DNA from: Vibrio sinaloensis
GTDB taxonomy: Bacteria > Pseudomonadota > Gammaproteobacteria > Enterobacterales > Vibrionaceae
NCBI RefSeq assembly: GCF_000808535.1
Contig: NZ_JWLV01000022.1
Coordinates: 1-64,000, forward strand
Length of the DNA: 64,000 bases
Reading direction: 5' to 3'
Shown piece after piece: positions 37,667 to 50,303 of this stretch (its first letter is position 1; each line of letters starts with the position of its first letter). The position numbers and the translations under genes were made by a program. A model generated the notes under the pieces. The model ran no database searches. It was not told the origin of the DNA and was given only the letters and a program-made list of their open reading frames with translations.

Positions 37667-38224
37667 TTAAGAGAAAACCGCAGCGGCAACAGCCAAAGCA
37701 ACAAACAGCAATGCGGTCACTTTTCGGATCAAGCCAAGCGGCATCTTATCAGCGGACAATTTGCCAATCAGCACAACCGGAACATTGGCAAGCAGCATAC
37801 CAATCGTGGTACCTAGAATGACCCAAGTTAAGGCATCGGAGTACTGCGCACCTAAGATAGAGGTAGCGATCTGCGTTTTATCGCCAATTTCCGCAATGAA
37901 AAAGGCAATAAAACTGGCAACAAAAGGACCGCGATTGGAGATCTCTTCATCGTCATCCAGTTTGTCTGGAATCAGCACCCAGCCTGCCATGGCTAAAAAG
38001 CTGACAACGACCACCCACTTTAAGACTTCTGGAGAAAGGTAATCCGCCACTACAACCCCAAGCCATGCCGCTAACGCGTGGTTGGCAATAGTGGCAAAAA
38101 AGATCGCTGCAATAATGGGAATGGGTTTACGGTATCGACTGGCCAGTAGCAAGGATAGCAATTGGGTCTTATCACCAATTTCTGCTAAGGCTACGGTAGT
38201 AATTGAAATAGCTAAAACGCTCAC
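37667..38224 (-). CDS. UPF0016/GDT1 family cation exporter
   Basis: Membrane protein of 185 residues with two repeats of three helices, each bearing the family signature: ALAEIGDKTQ near residue 12 and FIAEIGDKTQ near 111. Members (MneA in V. cholerae, Gdt1 in yeast) export Mn2+ or exchange Ca2+/Mn2+. Start chosen at the GTG 38224, where the sequence SVLAISITTVALAEIGDKT begins; a longer frame opens at 38284 with a non-homologous N-terminus. Mn2+ specificity is inference from V. cholerae. Confidence 0.88.
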   Translation of the reverse strand: MSVLAISITTVALAEIGDKTQLLSLLLASRYRKPIPIIAAIFFATIANHALAAWLGVVVADYLSPEVLKWVVVVSFLAMAGWVLIPDKLDDDEEISNRGPFVASFIAFFIAEIGDKTQIATSILGAQYSDALTWVILGTTIGMLLANVPVVLIGKLSADKMPLGLIRKVTALLFVALAVAAAVFS

Positions 38225-38652
38225 GACATGCTCATTGGGGCAGGGATTATAGTTTTTTAACCATAGACAAACCTCGCGCCCCACCCCGGTTCACGATGTT
38301 TATCTAAGGTCTTGCTAAGCTCATGTGAATGAGCCTCGAACGCCATGGTGATTTTGCACCAATTATGTTGACGGACGAACCTGATAAACGTGGTATCTAT
38401 CAAGTAAGCTACTCCCCAAAGATGGCTGCATTTTAGTCATCTCATTGCAACATCTCAAGCAATAAACTGGTGAAAAACTCCCTTTTAGGAAAATTTGGAC
38501 GAATAAGCCATTAAAAATCTACTAAAGGAGAATTTCGACTAGGAATTAATCAAGATTAGCGCTACTCCCATGCCAATTATCTGGGTATACTTGATTGTTA
38601 TTTTTTGTCTATTTTAGACACAACTATTACTCAAAGAATCGCGCGAATTACT
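38225..38652. other. Intergenic region with glyQ promoter
   Basis: 428 bases without a gene. A -10-like TATACT (38586-38591) and an inverted repeat TGTCTA/TAGACA (38606-38620) lie just upstream of glyQ. No clear -35 and no known riboswitch pattern seen. The rest shows nothing I can name. Confidence 0.4.
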
Positions 38653-39573
38653 ATGCAAAAATACGATATCAAAACCTTCCAGGGAATGATCCTCGCGCTG
38701 CAGGATTACTGGGCACAAAACGGTTGTACCATTGTTCAACCTCTAGATATGGAAGTAGGTGCTGGCACCTCTCACCCAATGACATGTCTACGTGCACTTG
38801 GCCCAGAGCCAATGTCGACAGCTTACGTTCAACCTTCACGTCGCCCGACCGATGGTCGCTATGGTGAAAACCCGAACCGTCTGCAGCACTATTATCAGTT
38901 CCAAGTAGCTCTAAAACCTTCTCCAGATAACATTCAGGAGTTGTACCTAGGCTCGCTTGAAGTTCTTGGTATCGACCCGCTAGTTCACGATATTCGTTTC
39001 GTAGAAGATAACTGGGAAAACCCAACGCTAGGCGCATGGGGTCTTGGTTGGGAAGTATGGCTAAACGGTATGGAAGTGACTCAGTTTACTTACTTCCAGC
39101 AAGTTGGTGGCCTTGAGTGTAAACCAGTTACTGGCGAGATCACTTACGGTATCGAACGTCTAGCTATGTACATCCAAGAAGTAGACTCAGTTTACGACCT
39201 AGTATGGAACGTCGCGCCAGACGGTTCTAACGTAACTTACGGTGACATCTTCCACCAAAATGAAGTTGAGCAATCAACGTACAACTTTGAACACGCTGAC
39301 GTTGATTTCCTATTCAGCTTCTTCGACCAGTGTGAAAAAGAATCAAAAGAACTATTAGAGCTAGAGAAGCCTCTACCTCTACCAGCTTACGAGCGCATCC
39401 TAAAAGCGGCACACGCTTTCAACTTGTTAGACGCACGTAAAGCTATCTCTGTTACAGAGCGCCAACGTTACATCCTTCGTATCCGCAACCTGACTAAGTC
39501 TGTTGCAGAAGCATACTACGCATCACGTGAAGCGCTTGGCTTCCCAATGTGCAAGAAGGACGAGGAGAAGTAA
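38653..39573 (+). CDS. glyQ: Glycyl-tRNA synthetase alpha subunit
   Basis: Catalytic subunit of the alpha2beta2 bacterial glycyl-tRNA synthetase. The frame opens at 38605; the start at 38653 gives [12 protein letters not shown] and 306 residues, in line with E. coli (303). Motifs: [17 protein letters not shown] (about 28-44), [20 protein letters not shown], and [19 protein letters not shown]. glyS begins 2 bases after the stop. Confidence 0.97.
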   Translation: MQKYDIKTFQGMILALQDYWAQNGCTIVQPLDMEVGAGTSHPMTCLRALGPEPMSTAYVQPSRRPTDGRYGENPNRLQHYYQFQVALKPSPDNIQELYLGSLEVLGIDPLVHDIRFVEDNWENPTLGAWGLGWEVWLNGMEVTQFTYFQQVGGLECKPVTGEITYGIERLAMYIQEVDSVYDLVWNVAPDGSNVTYGDIFHQNEVEQSTYNFEHADVDFLFSFFDQCEKESKELLELEKPLPLPAYERILKAAHAFNLLDARKAISVTERQRYILRIRNLTKSVAEAYYASREALGFPMCKKDEEK

Positions 39574-39575
39574 TC

Positions 39576-41642
39576 ATGGCAAAAGAATTTCTAATTGAAC
39601 TGGGTACTGAAGAGCTACCACCAACGCAACTTCGCACTCTAGCGGAAGCGTTCGCAGCAAACTTCGAAGCTGAGCTAAAAGGCGCAGACCTAGCACACGA
39701 AGGCGTGAAATGGTACGCCGCTCCTCGTCGTCTAGCACTTAAGGTTTCTGCGCTAGCTGAAGGCCAAGCTGACAAAGTCGTTGAGAAGCGCGGTCCTGCA
39801 GTTTCTGTCGCATTTGATGCTGACGGCAATGCAACCAAAGCGGCTCAAGGCTGGGCGCGTGGTAACGGCATCACAGTTGAGCAAGCTGACCGTCTAGTCA
39901 CAGACAAGGGCGAATGGCTTCTTTTCAAACAAGAAGTAAAAGGCCAAGCAACGTCTGAAATCGTTGTTGAGCTGGCAGCAAAAGCACTGGGCAACCTACC
40001 TATCGCTAAGCCAATGCGCTGGGGTAACAAAACCACTCAGTTTATCCGTCCGGTTAAAACGCTAACCATGCTAATGGGCTCTGACCTTATCGAAGGTGAG
40101 ATCCTAGGCGTAGCATCAGACCGCACTATCCGTGGTCACCGCTTCATGGGTGAGCAAGAGTTCACTATCGATTCTGCAGAACAATACCCAGCGATCCTAG
40201 AAGAGCGCGGTAAAGTCATGGCAGATTACGAAGCGCGTAAAGCGATCATCCTTGCTGATTCGCAAAAAGCAGCAGCAGCGGTTGGTGGTACAGCGGATCT
40301 AGAAGATGACCTAGTTGAAGAAGTAACTTCTCTGGTTGAGTGGCCAGTTGTGCTAACAGCGAAGTTTGAGGAAGAGTTCCTAAAAGTACCTTCTGAAGCT
40401 TTGGTTTACACCATGAAAGGTGACCAAAAGTACTTCCCTGTTTACGATGACAACAAGAAGCTACTACCTAACTTCATCTTCGTTTCAAACATCGAATCAA
40501 AAGAGCCTCGCTACGTAATCGAAGGTAACGAGAAGGTTGTACGTCCACGTCTAGCGGATGCAGAATTCTTCTTCAACACTGACCGTAAGCGTCCTCTAAT
40601 CGATCGTCTACCTGAGCTAGAGCAAGCTATCTTCCAGAAGCAGCTTGGTACTATCAAAGACAAGACTGACCGTATTACTGAGCTTGCTGGCTACATCGCT
40701 GAGCAAATCGATGCTGACGTTGAAAAATCTAAGCGTGCTGGTCTGCTAGCCAAGTGTGACCTAATGACCTCTATGGTATTCGAATTTACCGATACTCAAG
40801 GTGTCATGGGCATGCACTATGCGACTCACGATGGTGAAGACGAGCAAGTTGCACTAGCGCTTTACGAGCAGTACATGCCTCGTTTCGCTGGTGATGACCT
40901 ACCAAGCACAGGTATCTCATCTGCTGTAGCAATGGCAGACAAGCTAGATACTATCGTTGGTATCTTCGGTATTGGCCAAGCTCCAAAAGGCAGCGACCCA
41001 TTCGCACTTCGTCGTGCGTCACTAGGTGTACTACGTATCATCGTAGAAAACGGCTACAACCTAGACCTAACAGACCTTATCGCGAAAGCTCAGTCTCTAT
41101 TTGGCGACAAGCTAACAAACGCGAACGTTGCAGACGACGTTATTGAATTCATGCTTGGTCGTTTCAATGCATGGTACAAAGACCAAGGCTTCAGCGTGGA
41201 TATCATCCAAGCGGTACTGGCTAACCGTCCAACTAAACCTGCAGACTTCGACCAGCGTGTGAAAGCGGTATCTCACTTCCGTGAACTAGAAGCCGCTGAA
41301 GCACTGGCTGCTGCGAACAAACGTGTAGGTAACATCCTAGCGAAATTCGACGGTGAACTCGCTGCTGAGATCGACCTTGCTCTTCTACAAGAAGACGCAG
41401 AGAAAGCTCTAGCAGAAAGCGTTGAAGTGATGACAGAAGCGCTAGAGCCAGCATTCGCGACAGGTAACTACCAAGAAGCACTAAGCAAGCTAGCGGGTCT
41501 ACGTGAGCCTGTTGATGCCTTCTTCGATAACGTAATGGTAATGGCAGACGACGAAGCTCTGAAAAAGAACCGTCTAACGCTACTTAACAACCTACGTAAC
41601 CTGTTCCTACAGATCGCAGATATCTCTCTACTACAAAAGTAA
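39576..41642 (+). CDS. glyS: Glycyl-tRNA synthetase beta subunit
   Basis: 688-residue tRNA-binding partner of GlyQ. The start at 39576 has GAGGAG 5 bases upstream; the frame begins 9 codons earlier inside glyQ. Conserved parts: [13 protein letters not shown] at the start, [27 protein letters not shown], and [20 protein letters not shown] near 467. Leucine codons are mostly CTA across glyQS, a highly expressed-gene pattern here. Confidence 0.97.
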   Translation: MAKEFLIELGTEELPPTQLRTLAEAFAANFEAELKGADLAHEGVKWYAAPRRLALKVSALAEGQADKVVEKRGPAVSVAFDADGNATKAAQGWARGNGITVEQADRLVTDKGEWLLFKQEVKGQATSEIVVELAAKALGNLPIAKPMRWGNKTTQFIRPVKTLTMLMGSDLIEGEILGVASDRTIRGHRFMGEQEFTIDSAEQYPAILEERGKVMADYEARKAIILADSQKAAAAVGGTADLEDDLVEEVTSLVEWPVVLTAKFEEEFLKVPSEALVYTMKGDQKYFPVYDDNKKLLPNFIFVSNIESKEPRYVIEGNEKVVRPRLADAEFFFNTDRKRPLIDRLPELEQAIFQKQLGTIKDKTDRITELAGYIAEQIDADVEKSKRAGLLAKCDLMTSMVFEFTDTQGVMGMHYATHDGEDEQVALALYEQYMPRFAGDDLPSTGISSAVAMADKLDTIVGIFGIGQAPKGSDPFALRRASLGVLRIIVENGYNLDLTDLIAKAQSLFGDKLTNANVADDVIEFMLGRFNAWYKDQGFSVDIIQAVLANRPTKPADFDQRVKAVSHFRELEAAEALAAANKRVGNILAKFDGELAAEIDLALLQEDAEKALAESVEVMTEALEPAFATGNYQEALSKLAGLREPVDAFFDNVMVMADDEALKKNRLTLLNNLRNLFLQIADISLLQK

Positions 41643-41689
41643 GCCTTCGATTAAACCTCAGAAGACCTTACTTAAAGTAAGACCTTTAA

Positions 41690-41719
41690 AGCCCAACTCC
41701 ACGGAGTTGGGCTTTATTT
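41690..41719 (+). terminator. Intrinsic terminator after glyS
   Basis: AGCCCAACTCC and GGAGTTGGGCT form a perfect 11-bp stem with a 2-base loop core (AC), followed by TTATTTTT. Confidence 0.88.
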
Positions 41720-41863
41720 TTCCGCTTATTCTAGCCTGCCCCAATTTAGTGCTTTTCGTCTTATGACCATTAAGGTATGTTCAAGGATTACTCGATTGAT
41801 CAGCCACGCACTGATCTCTGATAACAAAAAGCAATGACAATAATGAATTAGGTAAAATCTGCG

Positions 41864-43114
41864 ATGCAATTCTCTAAGTTTGGTGAAAAATTTAATCAGT
41901 ACTCAGGTATCACACAATTAATGGATGATCTCAATGATGGTCTTCGCACCCCTGGTGCCATCATGCTCGGAGGCGGTAACCCTGCCGCGATTCCAGCCAT
42001 GCTCGATTACTTTCATCAAACCAGTGAAGAGATGCTCGCCAGTGGTGAACTCGTGGCCGCCATGGCGAACTACGATGGTCCTCAGGGCAAAAACACGTTC
42101 GTAAAAGCGCTAGCAAAGCTGTTAAAAGACACCTATGGTTGGAATATCAGTGAGAAGAACATCAGCCTGACCAATGGCAGTCAAAGTGGCTTTTTCTACC
42201 TATTTAACCTGCTTGCGGGTAAGCAAACAGATGGGTCGCACAAGAAAATTTTATTGCCGCTTGCCCCTGAATACATCGGCTATGGCGACGCTGGCATTGA
42301 TGAAGATATCTTCGTCTCTTACCATCCAGAAATTGAGCTACTTGATAATGGCTTGTTTAAATACCACGTTGATTTTGAACAGCTTAAAGTCGATGACTCA
42401 GTTGCCGCGATTTGTGCCTCTCGCCCAACCAACCCGACAGGTAATGTACTCACTGATGAAGAAATCCATAAACTGGATAAGCTGGCACGTGAAAACAACA
42501 TTCCACTGATCATCGATAACGCCTACGGCTTACCGTTCCCAAATATTATTTTTGAAGACGTAGAACCCTTCTGGAATGAGAACACCATCCTGTGTATGAG
42601 CCTGTCCAAACTCGGTCTACCAGGCGTTCGCTGTGGGATTGTGATTGCGAGTGAAGAGATAACCCAAGCGATGACCAACATGAATGGCATCATCAGCCTA
42701 GCGCCAGGCAGCTTAGGCCCTGCGATGGCCAACCGTATGATCGAAAAAGGCGATCTTCTTGAGCTGAGTTCCAATGTGATTAAGCCGTTTTACCAACAAA
42801 AGTCTCAACGTGCGGTTCAATTGCTGCAAGAAGCCATTACCGATAAGCGCTTTCGTATTCATAAACCCGAAGGTGCTATCTTCCTTTGGCTATGGTTTGA
42901 TGAGCTGCCTATCACCACAATGGAACTCTACAAACGCCTTAAATCCCGTGGTGTATTGATTGTCCCAGGTGAGTACTTCTTTATCGGTCAAGAAGATGAT
43001 TGGGAGCATACGCATCAGTGCTTGCGCATGAACTATGTTCAGGATGACGAGATGATGCAGAAAGGCATCAAGATTATCTCTGAAGAGGTCGAAGAGGCGT
43101 ACCAACAAGGATAA
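41864..43114 (+). CDS. avtA: Valine--pyruvate aminotransferase
   Basis: PLP aminotransferase of 416 residues that makes valine or alanine from each other's keto acids. N-terminal FSKFGEKFNQYSGITQLMDD is typical of AvtA. PLP-binding region includes ASRPTNPTGNVL and IDNAYGLPFP; the catalytic lysine is in MSLSKLGLPGVRCG (near 248). It backs up ilvE in the same window. Monocistronic. Confidence 0.95.
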   Translation: MQFSKFGEKFNQYSGITQLMDDLNDGLRTPGAIMLGGGNPAAIPAMLDYFHQTSEEMLASGELVAAMANYDGPQGKNTFVKALAKLLKDTYGWNISEKNISLTNGSQSGFFYLFNLLAGKQTDGSHKKILLPLAPEYIGYGDAGIDEDIFVSYHPEIELLDNGLFKYHVDFEQLKVDDSVAAICASRPTNPTGNVLTDEEIHKLDKLARENNIPLIIDNAYGLPFPNIIFEDVEPFWNENTILCMSLSKLGLPGVRCGIVIASEEITQAMTNMNGIISLAPGSLGPAMANRMIEKGDLLELSSNVIKPFYQQKSQRAVQLLQEAITDKRFRIHKPEGAIFLWLWFDELPITTMELYKRLKSRGVLIVPGEYFFIGQEDDWEHTHQCLRMNYVQDDEMMQKGIKIISEEVEEAYQQG

Positions 43115-43169
43115 TACCTCGCAGCGACCTGAATAATGAATACTTGCCAAGTCGCTTACGTAAGATACA

Positions 43170-43196
43170 AAAAAGAGCACCTAGATGGTGCTCTTT
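43170..43196. terminator. Bidirectional terminator between avtA and hsp20
   Basis: AAAGAGCACC and GGTGCTCTTT pair over 10 bp around a 5-base loop, with A-run on the left and T-run on the right. Confidence 0.82.
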
Positions 43197-43212
43197 CACT
43201 CGTTACTCGCAA

Positions 43213-43650
43213 TTATTTGCTTTCAATAAGCTTGCTGCCGTTAATCGCAATTTTACGTGGCTGCATCGCTTCTGGGATTTCGCGTTCTAGGTCAATATGC
43301 AGTAGACCATTTTCCATAGTTGCCCCCACGACTTTCACGTAGTCTGCCAGCTGGAATTTTCGCTCAAAATCGCGCTCTGCAATACCTTGATAAACGTATT
43401 GTTTCTCTTCTTCTGCTTTACGCTCACCTTTAACAATTAGCATGTTCTCTTTCTGAGTCAGATCTAACTGCTCTTCTGCAAAACCCGCCACGGCCATGGT
43501 AATGCGGTAGTGGTTTTCGTCTTGCTGCTCGATATTGTATGGAGGGTAACCGCCAGAAGAATTCTTTGATGTATTCGCTTCCATCATATTCAAAAGACGA
43601 TCGAAACCAATTGCGTTGCGGTAAAGTGGAGTGAAATCTACAGTTCTCAT
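43213..43650 (-). CDS. ibpA: Small heat shock protein, Hsp20/IbpA type
   Basis: 145-residue holdase chaperone. N-terminal [11 protein letters not shown] is the IbpA-type region; the alpha-crystallin domain runs about 36-125 ([45 protein letters not shown]) and contains the GLLHIDL strand. Regulation looks dual: a sigma-32 promoter at about 43896-43924 and a ROSE-like hairpin over the ribosome-binding site. Confidence 0.93.
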   Translation of the reverse strand: MRTVDFTPLYRNAIGFDRLLNMMEANTSKNSSGGYPPYNIEQQDENHYRITMAVAGFAEEQLDLTQKENMLIVKGERKAEEEKQYVYQGIAERDFERKFQLADYVKVVGATMENGLLHIDLEREIPEAMQPRKIAINGSKLIESK

Positions 43651-43657
43651 AATGCTA

Positions 43658-43673
43658 TCCTCATAATAAGCAA
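43658..43673 (-). promoter_or_regulatory. ROSE-like RNA thermometer over the hsp20 Shine-Dalgarno
   Basis: On the minus strand, TTGCT (43673-43669) faces AGGA (43661-43658) across a TATTATG loop. UUGCU paired with the Shine-Dalgarno AGGA is the diagnostic ROSE heat-sensor motif of hsp20 genes. The AGGA lies 7 bases before the ATG. Confidence 0.65.
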
Positions 43674-43812
43674 TAGTCTTAGCCGTGAGTTTGCGTAGAT
43701 CGATGCTCTGTTCGATCCTTGCCAGCTAAGGGATTTATCTTCTACTCCTCGGGCTCAATCAGCACTGGGACGTAGTAATAAATCAGTTCAATTGTGTGCC
43801 TCTAAAGTCATC

Positions 43813-43989
43813 CTCTCTTGAGCGATACCTTATCAGCGAGTCCAGAGGTCTATTTCTTCTCTCTTGAGCAAGACAGCTTTCCTCTTCACTAATAGATATG
43901 TGGATACCACAAATCAGTTTCAAGGGATCGGATTAAAAAATTTTCTATACGCTTCTAGAGATCCCCAACTAGGTCGTTCCTCTCTCTTG
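43813..43989. repeat. Three copies of CTCTCTTGAG upstream of hsp20
   Basis: The 10-mer occurs exactly at 43813-43822, 43859-43868 and 43980-43989, twice inside the predicted 5' UTR and once upstream of the promoter. No other role is visible. Confidence 0.6.
43896..43924 (-). promoter_or_regulatory. Sigma-32 (RpoH) heat-shock promoter of hsp20
   Basis: Minus strand: CTTGAAA (43918-43924) is the -35 and CCACATAT (43896-43903) the -10, separated by 14 bases. Both fit the RpoH consensus (CTTGAAA, CCCCATNT, 11-16 bases). The 5' UTR would be about 240 bases. Confidence 0.7.
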
Positions 43990-44035
43990 AGGATAACGCT
44001 CCAGCCAATTGAAAAATAATGAAAACATCGGAAAT

Positions 44036-44061
44036 AAAAAAGACCACCATTTCTGGCAGTC
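44036..44061 (-). terminator. Intrinsic terminator after gyrB
   Basis: Minus strand: GACTGCCA and TGGTGGTC pair (two wobbles) around GAAA and run into TTTTTT. Confidence 0.7.
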
Positions 44062-44080
44062 CTTTAAAAATTTAGTTTTT

Positions 44081-44185
44081 TGAGACGAAGCTATTTGGCT
44101 TTAGTTCAAGGAAGAGGCGCGGAGCATACGAAGGTATGTGAGCACCTCTGACACAGAAATTAAGCTAAAGAGCGAAGTATCAAAG
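44081..44185 (-). repeat. Imperfect palindromic repeat in the gyrB 3' UTR
   Basis: About 100 bases with dyad symmetry centred on CATAC-GAAG-GTATG (near 44136). AGAGGCGC on the left mirrors GCACCTCT on the right, and the outer arms (GCTATTTGGCTTTAG left, AAGCTAAAGAGCG right) also match. A second hairpin AGTATC-AAA-GATACT follows. It lies between the gyrB stop and its terminator, so it is transcribed. It resembles dispersed intergenic palindromes of vibrios, but only one copy is in this window. Confidence 0.6.
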
Positions 44186-44188
44186 ATA

Positions 44189-46609
<2,421 letters not shown>

Positions 46610-46619
46610 TTATCTTCCA

Positions 46620-47702
46620 CTATATATTTTGCTCTATTGTGCCATGTTCCACATGGAACATCTTACCATTTTCATCTGCCATGTCGGCAATCTGGCTTTG
46701 CGTAATAGAGCTTACAAAAACTTGTGCCCCCGTCTCTTTTAAGCAGTCCGCAAGACGCTCCCGACGTTGGCTATCTAATTCCGATGCAAAGTCATCTATA
46801 AGGTAAACACACTGTTTGCCTGTCATTTCAGTCAAGTGTTGGCCTTGCGCCACTCGTAAGGCACATACCATCAACTTCAGTTGGCCACGAGATAACACAT
46901 CCTCAACAGGCGTGCCATTTACCTTAATTTTTAAATCTGCCTTATTTGGGCCACTAAAGGTGTAACCTAGGGCCTGATCCCGTTCAAAATTCTTCTCAAG
47001 AATTTGCTGATATGGGGTATCTTTGTCCCAGCCTCGGTAATACTTCAACTGGATATCAAACTCCGGCAGGAAAGTTTGACAGATTTCTTCAGCCTTTGAC
47101 TTCATTTGCTCAACATACACTGAGCGCCACTGACTGATATTTTCAGCCAACCGAGCCATCTCTTGATCCCAATAACTGAGCTCTCGATAACTGGTTGCTG
47201 TTTTCAATAAGGCATTGCGCTGCTTGTTCAAGCGCTTAAATCGCCCCCACGCATCATAGAATGCCGACTCGGTATGAAATACCCCCCAATCGATAAATGC
47301 GCGGCGATGTTTCGGCCCATCCGTCAGCAAATCGAACCCTTCAGGGTGTATTAATTGCAGGGGTAAAACCTGCGCCAACTGAGCGAGCTTTTGCCCAGAT
47401 TGACCGCCTATTTTAACCTCTGTTGAGCCATCACGCTGCTTATTAATGCCAATTGGTAGCTCAAATTGATCCGAGTTCAAAAAACGCCCATGAACAAACA
47501 GTTCATTACAGTCATTTTGAATAATTCTACCGGTCAAAGAGCTCTTGAAAGAACGGCCATGACCCAACAAATAGATCGCCTCTAAGACGCTGGTTTTGCC
47601 ACTGCCATTGGGGCCAATAAGAAAGTTAAAGCCTGCTGACAGGTTAATGTCACAGGCTTCAATGTTTCTAAACTGCTTAATGATGAGACGTGTAAGCGGC
47701 AT
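46620..47702 (-). CDS. recF: Recombination mediator RecF
   Basis: SMC-like ATPase that loads RecA at gaps; 360 residues. Walker [10 protein letters not shown] (30-38), signature [13 protein letters not shown] near 270 and Walker [12 protein letters not shown] near 302. Starts one base after the dnaN stop. Its last codons include a 16-bp sequence resembling parS (46645-46660), encoding MFHVEH. Confidence 0.97.
   Translation of the reverse strand: MPLTRLIIKQFRNIEACDINLSAGFNFLIGPNGSGKTSVLEAIYLLGHGRSFKSSLTGRIIQNDCNELFVHGRFLNSDQFELPIGINKQRDGSTEVKIGGQSGQKLAQLAQVLPLQLIHPEGFDLLTDGPKHRRAFIDWGVFHTESAFYDAWGRFKRLNKQRNALLKTATSYRELSYWDQEMARLAENISQWRSVYVEQMKSKAEEICQTFLPEFDIQLKYYRGWDKDTPYQQILEKNFERDQALGYTFSGPNKADLKIKVNGTPVEDVLSRGQLKLMVCALRVAQGQHLTEMTGKQCVYLIDDFASELDSQRRERLADCLKETGAQVFVSSITQSQIADMADENGKMFHVEHGTIEQNI
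46645..46660. other. parS-like ParB-binding sequence inside recF
   Basis: TGTTCCACATGGAACA matches the bacterial centromere parS form TGTTCCACGTGGAACA at 15 of 16 positions and TGTTTCACGTGAAACA at 13. The near-palindrome extends to 18 bases (ATG...CAT). parAB genes lie 14 kb away in the same window. The central G-to-A change may weaken ParB binding. Confidence 0.5.
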
Positions 47703-47703
47703 G

Positions 47704-48804
47704 CTAAAGTCGAATTGGCATCACCACGTACATGGCACTGTCGTCTTCTGCATTTTCAATCAGAGCACTGGCATTGGCATCCGACATCGAGACCCGTACT
47801 TTTTCGCAGCGTAACGTGTTGAGCACATCCAATACGTAGCTGACGTTGAAGCCAATTTCGATCGGCTCACCATCAAAGCTCACATCCAACATCTCTTCCG
47901 CTTCTTCCTGCTCTGGGTTGTTGGCGGTAATGCGCATTTCAGTATCGGCTAGATTAACGCGAACCCCACGGAATTTTTCGTTGGAAAGAATCGCAGCTCG
48001 AGAAAACGCGGAACGCAATTCATCGCAACCCGCTTCCAACGTCTTGGTTGTATTTTGCGGCATTACGCGGCGATAATCTGGGAAACGGCCATCCACTAGC
48101 TTAGAGGTAAACACATAATTATTTACTTCTGCACGTACGTTCGAGCTACCGATCTGCAGCACAACTGGCTGTTCAGGAGCATCAAGTAGCTTGACCAGCT
48201 CTAATACACCTTTACGCGGCACTATGATCTGTTGCTGAGCAAAGTCAGCGCCCAGTGCCGTTTGCGAAACGGCCATTCGGTGACCATCAGTCGCCACACT
48301 GCGCAGCGTTGAACCTTCAATTTCAAACAACATACCATTGAGGTAGTAGCGCACATCTTGGTTGGCCATTGAGAACTGAGTTTTCTCAATCAGACCGCGA
48401 AGCTCTGCTTGGGTCAATGAGATTTCAACTTCGCTTTGCCAATCTTCGATATTCGGAAAGTCATTGGCTGGTAGCGTCGCCAGGGAGAAGCGGCTACGAC
48501 CAGAGCGAACTTGAACGCGATCACCTTCTAAGACAAAGGTAATCACCGAGTCATCGGGTAAACCACGACAAATATCAAGGAACTTACGCGACGGGACAGT
48601 AATGCTCCCCGCCTCAAAATCGCCTTCTAACGTCACTCGGCTGATCAGTTCCACTTCTAAGTCGGTTGCTGTCATTGACAGTACATTGTCTTCGACTTTG
48701 AGTAGCAGGTTACCAAGAATAGGCAGAGTTGGACGACCACCTAAAGCCCCTGAGACTTGCTGGAGAGGCTTCAGTAAATGGCTACGCTCAATGGAAAATT
48801 TCAT
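47704..48804 (-). CDS. dnaN: DNA polymerase III sliding clamp
   Basis: Beta clamp of 366 residues, made of three similar clamp domains. Starts [21 protein letters not shown] and ends [17 protein letters not shown], both diagnostic. Lies between dnaA and recF on the minus strand, with 92 bases to dnaA. Confidence 0.98.
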   Translation of the reverse strand: MKFSIERSHLLKPLQQVSGALGGRPTLPILGNLLLKVEDNVLSMTATDLEVELISRVTLEGDFEAGSITVPSRKFLDICRGLPDDSVITFVLEGDRVQVRSGRSRFSLATLPANDFPNIEDWQSEVEISLTQAELRGLIEKTQFSMANQDVRYYLNGMLFEIEGSTLRSVATDGHRMAVSQTALGADFAQQQIIVPRKGVLELVKLLDAPEQPVVLQIGSSNVRAEVNNYVFTSKLVDGRFPDYRRVMPQNTTKTLEAGCDELRSAFSRAAILSNEKFRGVRVNLADTEMRITANNPEQEEAEEMLDVSFDGEPIEIGFNVSYVLDVLNTLRCEKVRVSMSDANASALIENAEDDSAMYVVMPIRL

Positions 48805-48896
48805 AGGACGCTCTTATCAGAATTCTTCTAGCTTTATAAAAGAGATTAGTTCAGGTGCAATGGCCTCGAACATTCAAGGCCATAGAATACTGCGAA

Positions 48897-50303
48897 TTAC
48901 GAAGAAAGGGTACGAATCAAGTTCGAGTAATCTTCTTTGATGTCATGGCTCTCTTCGCGAAGCTGCTCAATCTTACGACAAGCATGTAAAACTGTCGTGT
49001 GGTCACGACCACCAAACGCATCACCGATTTCAGGTAAGCTGTGGTTGGTGAGCTCTTTGGCCAATGCCATCGCAAGCTGACGCGGACGAGCCACCGAACG
49101 TGAACGGCGTTTGGACAAGAGGTCCGCCACTTTAATCTTGTAGTATTCCGCGACCGTCTTTTGAATGTTATCAATGGTCACTAGCTTCTCTTGTAGAGCA
49201 AGCAAGTCACGCAGTGCTTCACGAACAAAGTCGATGGTAATAGGACGACCAGTAAAGTTAGCGTTGGCGATAACGCGGTTCAATGCCCCTTCCAACTCAC
49301 GAACATTAGAGCGCAGGCGCTTAGCAATGAAGAATGCCACTTCATCTGCAAGGTGGATTTGGTGGTCTTCCGCTTTTTTCATCAAGATCGCAACGCGCGT
49401 TTCAAGCTCAGGTGGCTCGATCGCAACCGTCAGACCCCAACCAAACCGGGATTTTAAACGATCTTCTACACCGTTGATCTCTTTCGGGTAACGGTCAGAC
49501 GTGAGGATGATCTGTTGATTGCCTTCCAATAACGCATTGAAGGTATGGAAAAACTCTTCTTGCGAGCGCTCTTTGTTGGCGAAAAATTGAATATCATCGA
49601 TAAGTAGAGCGTCAACACTGCGATAGTAACGTTTGAACTCTTCGATCGCGTTATTCTGTAGCGCTTTTACCATGTCTTGCACGAAACGCTCAGAATGCAT
49701 GTAAACCACTTTAGCATTCGGTTTGTTGTCCACAATGGCGTTACCGACCGCGTGCAACAAGTGTGTTTTACCTAGGCCAGTACCACCGTATAAGAACAGC
49801 GGGTTGTATGCTGAACCAGGGTTATCCGACACCTGACGCGCTGCCGCTAAACCGAGCTGGTTCGATTTACCTTCAACGAAGTTAGTAAACTTGTGTTTTG
49901 GGTTGACGTTTGAACGATGATTAATGTCGGCAATGGCTTGCGCGTCGTCATCCCAGGTTTTATGAACCGGTTTACGAGCTTGCAATTGTGCCGGTGCCGA
50001 CGATTCTGCAGCAACATCGGCTGGCGTGCGTTTCGGTGCCGGCTTAGGTGCAGAAACAGGTCTGCTGCCCACTTCAAAGCGTAGGCTCGGAATGTCATTG
50101 CCACAATACTCTTGCAGCAGTCGATTAATGCTGTTGAGGTACTTATCACGAACCCAATCGAGGACAAAGCGGTTTGGGGCAAACAAGGTGAGCGTATTGT
50201 CATTGAGCTCCGCTTGTAGCGGACGAACCCACATGCTGAATTCAGTTGCTGGTAGCTCTTCTTGAAGCTGTTGCAGACATTGCAACCAAAGCGAAGATGA
50301 CAC
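48897..50303 (-). CDS. dnaA: Chromosomal replication initiator DnaA
   Basis: Initiator ATPase that opens oriC. GTG start, 468 residues. Domain I starts [20 protein letters not shown]; a proline- and alanine-rich linker covers about 85-110; AAA+ domain has Walker [10 protein letters not shown] (173-181), Walker [10 protein letters not shown] and a box VII arginine finger region; domain IV ends with the DNA-binding [15 protein letters not shown]. The oriC sequence lies 7 kb to the right. The upstream region has its own DnaA boxes. Confidence 0.98.
   Translation of the reverse strand: MSSSLWLQCLQQLQEELPATEFSMWVRPLQAELNDNTLTLFAPNRFVLDWVRDKYLNSINRLLQEYCGNDIPSLRFEVGSRPVSAPKPAPKRTPADVAAESSAPAQLQARKPVHKTWDDDAQAIADINHRSNVNPKHKFTNFVEGKSNQLGLAAARQVSDNPGSAYNPLFLYGGTGLGKTHLLHAVGNAIVDNKPNAKVVYMHSERFVQDMVKALQNNAIEEFKRYYRSVDALLIDDIQFFANKERSQEEFFHTFNALLEGNQQIILTSDRYPKEINGVEDRLKSRFGWGLTVAIEPPELETRVAILMKKAEDHQIHLADEVAFFIAKRLRSNVRELEGALNRVIANANFTGRPITIDFVREALRDLLALQEKLVTIDNIQKTVAEYYKIKVADLLSKRRSRSVARPRQLAMALAKELTNHSLPEIGDAFGGRDHTTVLHACRKIEQLREESHDIKEDYSNLIRTLSS

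Noticed and set aside
38669-39037. 122-residue minus-strand ORF inside glyQ
   Set aside because: Mirror of strongly biased glyQ codons; no recognisable protein features.
44081-44185. ERIC element or insertion sequence remnant
   Set aside because: It does not match the ERIC consensus as I remember it and there is no transposase; recorded only as a palindromic repeat.
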